Source: Pycnopodia helianthoides (Eukaryota; Echinodermata; Asteroidea; Forcipulatida; Asteriidae). Taken from it: a stretch of 64,000 nucleotides of DNA. A program made the position numbers and the translations under genes. Under the pieces are notes generated by a model, which was not told the DNA's origin, ran no database searches, and was given only the letters and a program-made list of their open reading frames with translations. Positions 10,590-22,530 of the stretch are shown here, one piece after another. Location: the NCBI GenBank assembly GCA_032158295.1, contig CM063258.1, positions 16,529,703 through 16,593,702 on the forward strand, written 5' to 3'. The stretch's first letter is position 1, and the number at the start of each line of letters is the position of its first letter.

Positions 10590-10835
10590 GTTTAGCTCAG
10601 GAGTATAAACCATCTGACTCCCCTAGTTATCAAAACCAAGTCGTATGGTTCCCGCTCTTTCCAATATGCAGCAGCTCAGTTATGGACTATAGTCTTCCAG
10701 AAGTTGTTAAACAGGCTGAGACATCAGAACAATTCAACATACCTGTTTACTTAGTACAATTCTTGATTTCCCCTTTACAGCGTATAGGGACCTCATTGTG
10801 ATACGCGCTATATAAGAATGGTTTTATTATTTCAT
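10590..10835 (+). pseudogene. Relic of a non-LTR retrotransposon 3' end
   Basis: One frame reads SRSFQYAAAQLW at about 10645-10690. After a frame shift, SLPEVVKQAETSEQFN follows. This resembles the 'F..AA..LWN.LP..VR.....FK' tail found at the C terminus of many non-LTR reverse transcriptases. It is followed by 'gcgctatataagaatgg' and a T-rich end. The frame is broken, so it is a fossil. Confidence 0.5.
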
Positions 10836-10869
10836 TATTACATCTGCCCTTTTGTACTCCCTTTTGTAG

Positions 10870-10870
<1 letters not shown>

Positions 10871-10901
<31 letters not shown>

Positions 10902-11300
10902 GTTTACATTTATACAGCACTTAATACTACATTTCTAAGCACTACAGTATTTATCCTGGAAGGTATGTGGGGCTACGTTTTGAAGTATGAGACCTTTTTC
11001 CTTTACATAGCACCATTTAGTGGTTTACACGGTGCTGTGGTGCAATATGCAGCCAATTAAACCAGGAACACCGGGGCGAACCCCTTCTCTTTACAATAAG
11101 TGCACTGGGTTCTTTTACTTGCATTACACAAGACACGGGACCTACGGCTTTACGTCCCATCCGAAGGACGAAGCAATAATGGTCAAGTGTCTTGCTAAGG
11201 ACACAAGTGTCTTGACCAGGACTCAAACCCACACTCTGCTGATCAGAAACACCAGAGCTGGAGTCCAGTGTTCTTATCCGCTCGGCCATGACACGCCATG
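10871..11300 (-). mobile_element. tRNA-Leu-derived SINE, copy 2 (full length)
   Basis: Read on the - strand, a tRNA-Leu-like head (ctggactccag stem, B box GGTTTGAGTCC) is followed by the family body and ends with 'gtgctgtataaatgtaaac' and an (ATT)n tail at 10871-10900. At about 430 bp it is the most complete copy in the window. It lies in RPAP2 intron 6. Confidence 0.85.
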
Positions 11301-11370
11301 ATTAGAATAATTAGATGATTTAGAAAAACAATAATTGTAAGTGGTGTTTGAAGCTTTGCATGGTGTGGAG

Positions 11371-11560
11371 ATAAAAGGTAACTATAAATAAATAAATAGT
11401 AAACTTGCGGGTACAACCATGTAATATGAACTCTTTAGTGGGAGTGTTGGCTCTGAAAAGAGCCAGTTTGGTCTCGACGTTTCGAGCAGTACACTCTGCT
11501 CTTCTTCAGGTTTGTACCCGCAAGTTTACTATTTATTTATTTATTTATAGTTACCTTTTA
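11371..11560. mobile_element. Short hairpin element with AAAT-repeat arms
   Basis: The arms of about 45-49 bp (ataaaaggtaactataaata... and complement) pair as 'tagtaaacttgcgggtacaa' with 'ttgtacccgcaagtttacta'. The ATTT units differ in number between arms. The 95-bp loop holds 'gacgtttcgagcag' and 'cttcttcagg', a motif pattern seen in dispersed animal repeats. Confidence 0.7.
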
Positions 11561-12069
11561 ACAATAATTGTGTTGAGTTGGGTTTCAACTTGAGTTGAGT
11601 TTTGATAAAACAATGAATTCAAGATTGTTCTGGAATGATGCATATGGCCTCTACCCATTGTCCTTTTTTAGAATTTGTGATTGTGTATTTATCATGATTT
11701 ATTGCTTTAGGCCTATATTATAATGCTTTTTAGTAATTGCAATCTCACTACAGTTTATTATTTTTGATTTGTATATGAAATGATAATAACAAATCACAAA
11801 TGTGATCATAAATCATTAAAAAATATTATTTTTCTAAAATGAGACCAAGAAACATGCATGAGTGGTTTGTTTAGTTCATCCAAGAAATGTGTAATATTAA
11901 ATCATTCCTGTTAATCTTCCAGTCTGTTGTTTTGCAAAATGCTGTATTTCAGTACTGAGTTTGTATTCTCTAAACATAGTTTACTTCTAAGATTGATGTC
12001 TGATTGATTTGTAAATAAACAAAGACAAGCTTGTATCATTCATAGTTTACCTTCAGTTTAATTCTGTTA

Positions 12070-12211
12070 GAAATCATTTGGGGTTGAACAAAGAAAATTG
12101 ACTAGAGCAGGATTAGAACCAACGACCTCCGGATTAATATGCCAGCGCTCTACCAACTGAGCTATCTAGCCCTGTATTAGCAGTCTTTCCATTTTGTTAA
12201 TAGCTTTGTGG
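12070..12211 (-). mobile_element. tRNA-like SINE family 2, copy 1
   Basis: On the - strand it carries 'ctagatagctcagttggtag' (A-box-like), 'ccggaggtcgttggttctaa' (B-box-like) and the trailing 'tttctttgttcaacccc'. The same arrangement recurs at four other places, so it is an element and not a tRNA gene. Confidence 0.75.
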
Positions 12212-12254
12212 TTTTCCTTGTGGTTTATTACTTGACATTTGAAATGAAAAACTC

Positions 12255-12600
12255 CTTAAGGTGATCCCATAGCTGCTGCTTCCCAGGTTGTATCGTAAAC
12301 CTGGCTATAGGGCAGTTAACGGTTGTATGGCTTCTGACTGGAACCACCAAACAAAGATATTGACAAAATAGGGGGACCGCCAACATAGGGCTAGATAGCA
12401 GAACTCGTGAAAGTACTGAGTATACATTGCTTTACATACATTGGTGTTGGGGTGAACAACAAAATAATATTCTTTATCCCCAATGCAAATTTATCATCTA
12501 TTAAACTAGATAGCTCAGTCGGTGGAGCGGGCATGTTAATCCGGAGGTTGTTGGGTCAAATCCCACTCTTAGTCCATTTTTCTTTGTTGAGCCCCAAATT
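12255..12600 (+). mobile_element. tRNA-like SINE family 2, copy 2, with ~106-bp insertion
   Basis: The leader 'gctgcttcccaggttgtatc', the tRNA-like core and the tail are all present, but the core is split. 'ctagatagc' occurs at 12391-12399 and again at 12505-12513, bracketing about 105 bp of unrelated AT-rich sequence. It is head to head with copy 1. Confidence 0.75.
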
Positions 12601-12699
12601 ATTTAAAATTTACCCAGTTTCCCATGTGATTTATAACTCGACATCTGTTAGAAATCATCACAAAAGTAAAGATTCCCAACTTGTCTTTGTATTGACCAG

Positions 12700-12849
12700 G
12701 TATTGTGAAATCCTCGGACCTATGAGGCTATCATTACGAGACATATCATCAGATCTTCAAGCTTTATTGTGTACATTTCATCTCAGTAGTCACAATATTA
12801 CACATAAACCAGCCAGCTGGACTCTGCTAGCAATTCTCCTGTTGACAAT
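12700..12849 (+). CDS. RPAP2: RPAP2 coding exon 7
   Basis: The acceptor is ttgaccag|GTATTG and the donor is ACAAT|gtgagt. The 150 nt enter and leave with two-base partial codons. It encodes LRDISSDLQALLCTFHLSS and NITHKPASWTLLAILLL, equivalent to [20 protein letters not shown] in human. The upstream portion of the same open frame (from 12407) runs through a SINE and is not coding. Confidence 0.93.
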
Positions 12850-12999
12850 GTGAGTACATTTTTCCTTTAGCCATTTTCATACATGACAAATTTCCAATGT
12901 TCACACTTGCATTGCTTACGCTGTCAAACTCCTGAGATATACCCATTTCCCAGGGAAAAATAACAATTTTCAGGCTGTTGAAGGTATTTCCTTTGTTGG

Positions 13000-13215
13000 G
13001 CTTTTTATTATTCTCGTTACAAAAGGGTTGAAAACAATGTTTTGCTCGTAACGGGCCGACAAAATTACCTCGTTATAACCGTGTTCTCGCTACTACCGTG
13101 CTCCTATAATCCCTTTTAAAAGGCATTGAAACACGCAAATCGGGACCGGCAAAAAACCTTGTATTAACCGGAACCTCGTAATATGCGAGCTCGTATTAGC
13201 GGGAGTCGACTGTAC
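13000..13215. mobile_element. Probable Tc1/mariner-pogo-like element fragment
   Basis: The segment 'cctcgttataaccgtg..' through 'gtattagcgggagtcgactgta' resembles the ends of Tigger/pogo-type elements (CAGTCGACTCCCG next to TA). Only one end is recognisable and no transposase remains. The assignment is tentative. Confidence 0.4.
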
Positions 13216-16200
13216 CCATTTCCCAGGGAAAAAGCTACACCTGCTTGGAATTAAGCGAGATAACCAGGAGTGTTTATTCTTCCAAGGAAAATTGTATCAA
13301 GTGTGAAATGACCACGGGGTGGGGGTTACAGTTTGTTCGGAGTTTCTTTGGGTTTTTTAATTTCCACGGAGTCGGCTCTATGGTGTGAAAATGGTTTATG
13401 AATAATTAGTAAGAGGTGTTTTTGATATATGGCATTCATAAATCGAGTCAAATTTATTTGCTGCTATTTGAAAATGAATCTGAGTGATATTTGTAACGAT
13501 TTAACAACGGAAAATGCTACAGCAAATAACAAGAAGTGAAAAGACAACATATGAGTGGATTTCCAACTGGATTGCTATCTCCAGACAAACACCATTGTCT
13601 GTGAAGCAACTTTGTCTTCCAAAAAAACAAAACTTGTATTTGCGAATTGTGAAATAACTTGAGATATCTGCAATTTTTGAGCGACCTTTTTAGCATTTGC
13701 ATATTTCTCCGTCAAAGAAGCACGTTCTTGTAATCAGATCACCTGTCACCGTAAAAAACAAAATCTTAGTTTCTGAGGATTAGAGAAAAGTGTGCACTTA
13801 TTTGATTTGAATCTTGAACTGCCATTTCAGGGGATTAAGAGCAACGTGTTCTGACTCATCCCTGTACAACGGCCACATTTTTAGTGGAAAATTCACACTT
13901 TGTTTTTTATTGACAGATTTTATTTTGTCATAGAATGGAGTATTCGTAAGGGTTAGCTTGTCAAAGTAATCAGATGAAATGTCAGTTTTTAAAAGGAATG
14001 ACATTGTAACATGTCTTTTGATCTTTGAGATGTGATTACATGTTGGCGGTTCTGTCTGGTTTTGTCTTTTCTGTTTAAAACATACCTTTACACTTAATCT
14101 TTTGGAGTTTTGTTGTCGTTAGACGTAATGTCATTGAGGAAAGTAGAAATATGTTTTGACCAAATAAAAGAAAAATTTATTAAAAATAGTAGCACTACTA
14201 AACAGGGCTCGAATTTGGTGGACAAATCTATAAGACCACAAGGCTTATAATTTATTGCTCAAAATGCTTACTGGCCCAGAATTGTTCTAACTAGACCAGA
14301 ACAGTTTAACATGCATACTTGTTTTTATTTGATTTTGAACAAGCACTTTGACATACGGTATAAATAAGATAGATCTCATTTGTCTTTATATGGGTATACA
14401 TACTTCATTCCTCAATAGAATTAAAGGGTATTTATCAGATTCAACGTTGTCAACATTTAAACATCACTTGTTTCTGTTTTAAGATATTACACAGAGTGGT
14501 TTTATTATTCAAATGTAAAACACAAGACAGCCAGACTTGTCCTGTCATGAGTTTACTGGCCCGACACTAAAATCACTGGCCTCGGGCCTGTGGTCCAGTG
14601 TAAAATTTGAGCCCTGCTAAAAGATCAAATTTATAAGTTTATGTAGCTTGTTTACCTTATTCTTTGAGCTTGGAGTACAGCCATAAGGTATCCTAGCTGT
14701 CAGTGAAAATAATGAGTACTTTGTACCTTTGAAAGGTCTGAGATCCAATGTCATTTTTCAGAGAAGTGATATAACCATCACATCTTATAGCGTTACTCAC
14801 CATTTAAATGAAACTAAAAGGAGCTGAAACTTTCCAATGGTAGATTTAAATCGTCCCCGAATACTTTGACTCAAAATCAGTAAGAATGGAATGATACAAA
14901 TTGTTCAGACATTACAGATTCTTTTAACCCCAAGTTGAATTCTTATTAATTATCTGATTATTAGCTTATCCAATAATAAGAAAAGGCTGCCGATAAAATA
15001 GAATTCCTTTGGGATGATGTTTAGAATGTAATGAGGTCATAGTCTAGATGAGCTGATTTCCTGATCAATTAAGTGCCTCTAATCCTCCAAATCACATCAA
15101 AGAGTTCAACGAATTGACCCATGCAAGAAACCACTCTCATCCTCAAGATAAACACCCAATAACACACAGCCACCTGCTAAAATCTTACTGCATGATCTAG
15201 CAGGCTGTTCCGCCCTGAAGATTCTGCACTTTTTACCCCCAGTCACTTTTGTTTCTCTCCTTTGACCAAATGGATGAGATAAGAGCCATGGCGCTGAGGT
15301 TATCTGTGCAGTGGAGTGGAACATTCCATAATGTATTGTCTTAATACACATCTGCCCCTGCGGTAGGATTGGTTAAAGCTTGAAAGAAACCTGTCTCAAT
15401 TTATACACAGTCAAATATTTAGGATTTAACTTGACATTAGGAATTGGCTTGGTAGGGCTAGAGATGTTGGGAAGGGATGGGTTTTGTCGTGTTCTCATTG
15501 CAAAATGACTCGTTGTGGAACAGGAATGTTTATAAACTGAACACTTGTCATCAAAACAGATTGAAAATTAGCACACAATCTGTTAATTACTTGTAGATTG
15601 TATTACATTTAGAGAAACTGTAAACAAATTATTTGTTTTTAAATTTATTTATTAAGTATGACTTCCAAACGGACATATCGTCTGCGTTAACGTAAACCAT
15701 TTAAGCACAATAAAACCCCACAAAAACACATTTATCTAGATTGTTTGTCAATTAACTGGCAAACTGACAGGCATTTTTTCCTTCACCAAAGCAAAATACA
15801 AAGAAAGTTACCCCCAAACCACACTCTACACATAATGTAATTAAGGAAGCCTAGATTTAAAGGGAATAATATTGTTTTTTCTCCATTTGTGCTTCAAATC
15901 TTAAAACTGGGACAACATATTGCAGCCGGTATGGCAAACAATAGATAAGACTAAAGCTAGCCTGTGGGTTCTTAGAGGGAATGTCAAACATCAGTGGGCA
16001 ATCTCCAAAGGAGGTACCTCCATTACAGCATCTTAGAACCAGAAGAAGATCAAGAGATATGACTTAGGTCTCTTGCCGTCTCACACAGTCAATTTCTTTA
16101 GGATTTTGCTGTTTTATGTCACGACTAATGGCTAGAGGAGAAATCCTTGGAGACTTAGATTGCTATCTGTGGATTCTCTCACACACAAGTACCCATTAAC

Positions 16201-17860
16201 ACCTCATCTGTCCTTTTGAAACACTCGGCAAATCTACACGGTGCTGTTATTTCATCCAACCGAAAGCTTCTTCCTTGAGATTTTTACAAAGTACAACTTT
16301 TGCAAATAGAAAACATTTCTGTATTGACACAAGGAGTTCATAATTGTTTGATGAGGTAGTTTTGTTTTGTAAAAATGTTTTGCCTGTGAACTGAGGTACT
16401 TCAAATTTTTCATACACTACTTCCACGATATTTTGAATAATTAATCTGCCTATTTACTCGAGTGTAAAATAGAGACAGGTCCAAATGGAAGTTAAGTAAT
16501 TGCACTGGTTCATAAAACCCTACATCTTGTGTTTAAACTGGTTATTATTTGAATACCGCCCTCTGTTGGTTGTAAAAAGGGAGGGCTATACAAGCAATGA
16601 TTAATGTGTGTCTTTTTAATTGCTGACTGACCTTCAGACAAATGCAGTATACTGCCCTCTATGTTGTAACTAATTGCATGATGATGGGCAGGCTCCACCA
16701 TTGGCCCTTGTCCTGCCTGACAATCTATTGAATCCAACACCTCTTATCACTAAATTCACTTCATAAAGGCTATGTATTCCATCCGTAACATATACCCCTG
16801 GCATTGATCAGGAGTAAAACCAATTTTGTTTATTATGTGCTTCCTGGGCCCAATTTCATAGAGCTGCTTAAGCAGAAAATTGTTCTTATTAATTTCTGCA
16901 AAGAAAAAATTAAGCAGGAAACCAGTCACAAATGGTGCATGTGATTAGCTGTTAACCTTCTAGTAAACATAGGCCTATACATGCAATTTTGCCCTGTTTA
17001 TTATAGCCATAGAGCTATTGCTATAACCTGGCTTGCTGGCCACATTATAAAATTAAAACAATTTAAACTCTGGAGTAATCATTCTTGGTGATCACGTGGC
17101 ACGAAGGCAAGTGTTCAATTATTTGGAGTTTTCAGCAGCTGTTGAGACAATTATCTTGATATAATACCCTAGTCCTTGCCGTAATGTCTCAGAGCTGCTC
17201 TTGCGAATTTGACATTTTCCTCTTTTCCGGTGCCCTGTCCTTCAAGAGGAAAAAAAAAAAAACTTCTCCTTCAAAAGATAATTGGGCACTGTAGTATCAC
17301 ACCCAGACAAACGCAGTAGCAGCCTGTTCCAAAATGGTGATAGTACCATAGTACATAACCATTAAGCATGTCTGCTAGCATTCCAGCCCCTGGCTGAGTC
17401 ATTAGACTACACCTAGATCCACTCCACAATGCTAGTGCCCTCCCTGGTAATAATGTTGATGCCATTGACATTAAAACAGGTGAACTATCCCCACATTTGC
17501 TTTTATCACAGTCCACTTGCAAGGAGTCTAATTTAATGGGAATTTCCTAAAAGCTTTGATGAATGTTTGATGAGAAGTTGAAAACAACCAACATGCATGA
17601 TGCAGAAGAGATCGTTAGGGTCGGTGCGGGATAAAAGGTTTAGAGCTATCAATAGTTCATACCGAATTACAAAACTCATGCTTAGTAGTTATACTGTAGC
17701 GACAACCCTCTTACCACAAGTGGTTGATGCAAGGGGATTTCTGGGATTTTTGTTGTTGGTATATTAGACTTTACTTTACGGATGGTCTTTTGGCTTTTGC
17801 AAACGAGCTATTGTATGTTACATTATGTTATACATCCTAGTAAGTTAACAATTGCCATTT
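13216..17860. other. RPAP2 last intron, stretch without recognised features
   Basis: About 4.6 kb of mostly AT-rich DNA. Scattered short open frames have no recognisable product. Repeat-poor, somewhat more GC-rich patches occur at about 15100-15360 and 16000-16260. Confidence 0.5.
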
Positions 17861-17861
17861 C

Positions 17862-17972
17862 CGAATTGGCGGCTACGGCTACGGCTGGATTGCAGCATCA
17901 TGATGCGTTGAAGTATAGGACTTCCTTAGCAACACCCTTAGCAACAGTCATAGCCGTAGCCGTAGCAACTGA
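17862..17972. mobile_element. Short element with GGCTAC-repeat inverted ends, copy 1
   Basis: The left end 'ggcggctacggctacggctg' and right end 'atagccgtagccgtagcaa' are inverted. The interior 'gatgcgttgaagtatagga' and 'cttagcaacacccttagcaac' is shared with 52300-52424. Confidence 0.75.
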
Positions 17973-18129
17973 TTTGTATATGACCTATGTTTAGACATTA
18001 GTCTTTTTATATCCACTCTTTGGCATGCATTAGGTAGGGAAGATGAAGAAACTGTGTCCTCTCTTGTGTTTCCTTGGATTGGAATGCATTTATCTCATAG
18101 TCCCTGCATTGTGTGCAAGGTCTGGAATT

Positions 18130-18256
18130 TCATCTTTGAAGGGGCAAGGCCATTTTCATTTTGAAAAGGGCACTTCCATTGGAAAGCTTATGGGAAACTT
18201 TTGAAGGGGCACCAAAGCCAAGACCAGGGGCAACACAGGCCATGGCCTCCGTGGTC
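18130..18256 (+). repeat. Dispersed repeat D, copy 1
   Basis: Shares 'catctttgaaggggcaaggc', 'cccattggaaa'-like sequence and 'ggccatggcctccgtgg' in order with 40148-40268. The family is unidentified. Confidence 0.65.
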
Positions 18257-19192
18257 TTTGTGTAATTCCAGGTTTGGTGTGCTTTTCTTGTTTCTGTACT
18301 TTGCTCGTCTCTGTACTTTGCTCTTGTGAGCATCTTTAAGTCTATCCAATCCACCCATTGTCAAACGCCTTGATCTTTTTGTTTTGATACACTATGCTCA
18401 TGATTAACCAGTGATGGGAAACGCTAGTTGTGTATAATACAGAGTCCAGCATTATCTCCGCTGATTACAGTTCTCTTGTATTGATCTTGAACTAATCTTG
18501 ATACAACCTGAATCATGGTCCCTCAAACCTCTGTCAGTGTGGTTAATGAGATTATACGTCATTGTGGTGTCATTTGTTTGCCATGTTGCTGTGTTCACAT
18601 TCTTCCTTAACAACAACAAGACCTATTCTAATCACAAAGATTGACCAGTTCATTTTAATTGTGTATCTGAGCTACCAAGTAGTCTAAGGGGAGGTACACT
18701 CATTATTCACAGTCATAAAATCCCCTTCGGTCTGGCTTATGGCTACCATCATTACTGTACTGACATTGAAGAACTTTTACCAATCTAACTAATTTGCTGG
18801 GCGGATATAGTGCTTACAAAGCCTATCACGGCAGAGTGGTTGAGTCTCATCATATTTTCAGATCTCTTTAATTTTAGATGTGCTTGTACTTCACTAATTG
18901 TGTTTTTAACCAAATTAAACCTGTAAGCCATGACTGCGAGGAAGGAACTTTGCAGGAGCAAAGTGCAGGAGCGAAGTTGGCTATGTATTATTGAGATGCA
19001 TGGCTAGCGGATATTACACGTGCATGTGCAGTCATGTGGAATAGTATGGCTGGCTGCACTGACTTAATACTGATTATTTTGTAGTTTATCATTCTACATG
19101 TCTGCTGACATCAACTCATTATGGACTTCCTTTTTCCCCGGTAAACTTTCAAAGTTATTGAACTCCACTCCCATTGTTCATATATGGGTCAT
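18257..19192. other. Intronic DNA, nothing recognised
   Basis: Unique-looking AT-rich sequence between a dispersed repeat and a SINE fragment. No gene or repeat is assigned. Confidence 0.45.
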
Positions 19193-19460
19193 TGGGCCGA
19201 CATGCACAAGACTCAAGCCCCGGTGTTTCTGATCAGCAGAGTGAAAGTTTGAGTCCCAGTCTTGTGTCCTTCAGCAAGACACTTAACCATTGTTGCTTCA
19301 TCCTTCAGATGGAATGTAAAACCAAAGGTCCTGTGTGTTGTGTTGTGTTTTCTGGTATGGTTGGCTGCAGGTTGTGCCACAGTACCTTTTGAACCATCAC
19401 AAGGTGACCATGTAAATAAATGAGTCTTATAATTCGAACATAGCTCCACATACCTTGTAT
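19193..19460 (+). mobile_element. tRNA-Leu-derived SINE, copy 3 (5'-truncated)
   Basis: It begins within the anticodon arm ('gactcaagccccggtgtttc') and lacks the A box. It has a degraded B box (gtttgagtccc) and the body 'ccttcagatggaatgtaaa', ending near 'ccacataccttgtat'. Confidence 0.7.
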
Positions 19461-19589
19461 AAAAAATAATGAGCGCTTTCAGATGCCCTCAGGTGTAAGG
19501 AACTGCGTACTGTTATGTATGATTGAGAATTACAACACATTGCTTTATATCTGTATTGCTCTTGAACACTATGTTCAGTGTCAAACATC

Positions 19590-22530
19590 CCTCCTAATCC
19601 TCAAACAATTCAATCATCAATCCTCCCCTTTTCCACCGTAAAACAAACCCCAAGCAGCCCTCCCCCTTATCCACCCCGACATCCTAACAAACAGACCTCC
19701 AGTGCTCCACTGCCCAAAACCCAGAGAGAGCCCACCCCTTATCCACCCCAAAAGCCCTTACAAACAGCCCTCACCCACCAGAAAAATCACAAACAACATC
19801 TCCTTCTCCACCCAAACAACCCCACAAAAGGCCACCCCTTCTCCACCAAAACAGTCCCTTCCACCCCAACAACACCACAAACAGCCCTCCCCTTCTTCAC
19901 CCAAACAACCCAACAAACAGCCCTCCCCCTTCTCCACCCGCAACAACCCCACCAACAGCCCCCTTCCTCCAACCAAACAACCCCACAAACAGCCCTCACC
20001 CTTCTACTCAAACAGCCCCTTCCAACCAAACAACCCCACAAGCAGCCCACCCCCTTCTCCACCCCCTTCTCCACCCAACAACCCCACAAACAGCCCTCCC
20101 CTTCTCCACCCAAACAGCCATCCCCTTCTCCACCCAAACAGCCCCACAAGCAGCCCTCCCCTTCTCCACCAAAACAGCCCCACAAACAGCCCTCCCCTTC
20201 TCCACCCCAACAGTCCCACAAATAGCCCTCCCCTTCTCCACCCCAACAACCCCACAAACAACCATCCCCTTCTCCACCCCAACAACCCACAAACAGCCCT
20301 CACCTTCTCCACCCCAACAGCCCCACAAATAGCCCTCCCCTTCTCCACCCCAACAACCCCACAAACAGCCCACCCCCTTCTCCACCCCAACAGTCCCACA
20401 AATAGCCCTCCCCTTCTCCACCCAAACAACCCCACAAACAGCCCACCCCCTTCTCCACCCCAACAACCCCACAAACAGCCCTCACCTTCTCCACCCCAAC
20501 AGCCCCACAAATAGCCCTCCCCTTCTCTACCCAAACAACCCCACAAACAGCCCTCCCCTTCTCCACCCCAATAGCCCCACAAATAACCCTCCTCTTCTCT
20601 ACCCCAATAACCCCACAAACAGCCCACCCCTTCTCCACCCCAACAACCCCACAAACAGCCCTCCCCTTCTCCACCCCAACAACCCCACAAACAGCCCACC
20701 CCCTTCTACCACCCAACAACCCCACAAACAGCCCTCACCTTCTCCACCCCAACAACCCCACAAATAGACCTCCACTTCTCTACCCAAACAACCCCACAAA
20801 CAGCCCACCCCTTCTCCACCCCAACAACCCCACAAATAGCCTCCACTTCTCTACCGTAACAACCCCTCAAACAGCCATCCCCTTCTCCACCCCAACAACC
20901 CCACAAACAGCCCTCCCTCTCTCCACCCCAACAACCCCACAAACAACCCTTCCACCCAAACAGCCCCACAAATAGCCCTCCCCTTCTCCACCCCAACAGC
21001 CCCTCAAATAGCCCTCCCCTTCTCTACCCCAATAGCCCCACAAATAGCCCTCCTCTTCTCTACCCCAACAACCCCACAAACAGCCCTCCCTCTCTCCACC
21101 CCAACAACCCCACAAACAGCCCTTCCACCCAAACAGCCCCACAAATAGCCCTCCCCTTCTCTACCCCAATAACCCCACAAACAGCTAACCCCTTCTCCAC
21201 CCCAACAACCCCACAAACAGCGCTCACCGTCTCCACCCCAACAACCCCACAAACAACATTCCCCTTCTCTACCGCAACAACCCCACAAACAGCCCTCCCC
21301 TTCTCCACCCCAACAATCCCACAAATAGCCCTCCACTTCTCTACCGTAACAACCCCTCAAACAGCCCTCCCCCTTCTCCACCCCAACAACCCACAAACAG
21401 CCCTCCCTCTCTCCACCCCAACAACCCCACAAACAGCCCTTCCACCCAAACAGCCCCACAAATAGCCCTCCCCTTCTCCACCCCAACAGCCCCTCAAATA
21501 GCCCTCCCCTTCTCTACCCCAAAAGCCCCACAAATAGCCCTCCTCTTCTCTACCCCAACAACCCCACAAACAGCCCTCCCTCTCTCCACCCCAACAACCC
21601 CACAAACAGCCCTTCCACCCAAACAGCCCCACAAATAGCCCTCCCCTTCTCTACCCCAATAACCTCACAAACAGCTCACCCCTTCTCCACCCCAACAACC
21701 CCACAAACAGCGCTCACCGTCTCCACCCCAACAACCCCACAAACAGCATTCCCCTTCTCTACCGCAACAACCCCACAAACAGCCCTCCCCTTCTCCACCC
21801 CAACAACCCCACAAATAGCCCTCCACTTCTCTACCGTAACAACCCCTCAAACAGCCCTCCCCCTTCTCCATCCCCAACAACCCCACAAACAGCCCTCCCT
21901 CTCTCCACCCCAACAACCCCACAAACAGCCCTTTCACCCAAACAACCTCACAAACAGCCCACCCCAACAACCCCACAAACAGCCATCCCTCCTTCCACCT
22001 CAACAACCCCACAAACAGCCCTTACACCCAAACAACCCCACAAACAGCCCTCCCCCTTCTCCACCCCAACAACCCCACAAACAGCCCTCCCCTTCTCCAC
22101 CCAACAACCCCCCAAAAAGGCACCCCTTCTCCACCCCAACAACCCCACAAACAGCCCTTCCACCCAAACAACCTCACAAACAGCCCACCCCCTTCTCCAC
22201 CCCAACAACCCCACAAACAGCCCTCACCTTCTCCACCCCAACAACCCAACAAACAGCCCTCCTCTTCTCCACCCCAACAACCCCACAAACAGCCCACCCC
22301 TTCTCCACCCCAACAACCCCACAAACAGCCCTCCCCTTCTCCACCCCAACAACCCCACAAACAGCCCTCCCCTTCTCTACCCCCAACAACCCCACAAACA
22401 GCCCTCCCCTTCTCTACCCCAACAACCCCCACAAAACAGCCCACCCCTTCTCTACCCCAACAACCCCACAAACAGCCCTCCCCCTTCTCCACCCAAACAA
22501 CCCCACCAACAGCCCACCCCCTCCTGCACC
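19590..22530 (+). repeat. 2.9-kb C-rich minisatellite (about 36-bp unit, 490-bp higher-order period)
   Basis: About 80 tandem copies of a unit of the form 'cttctccaccccaacaaccccacaaacagccctcc'-type sequence, with roughly one G per unit on the + strand. Variants recur at a fixed distance: 'ctaccgtaac' at 20851, 21341 and 21831, and 'cgctcaccgt' at 21221 and 21711, each 490 bp apart. The complementary strand is G-rich with many GGGG runs. Open frames of up to about 270 codons on both strands are by-products of the missing stop triplets. Confidence 0.95.

Noticed and set aside
12104..12176. tRNA gene on the - strand
   Set aside because: The core recurs with constant flanks at four other sites; it is the tRNA-like core of SINE family 2.
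12407..12699. N-terminal part of a 148-codon frame
   Set aside because: It runs through a SINE and intron; only the portion from 12700 is RPAP2 exon 7.
19578..22492. Proline-rich (+) and Gly/Trp-rich (-) frames up to 270 codons
   Set aside because: All frames of the C-rich minisatellite are open because stop triplets are absent from the unit. The array is intronic.
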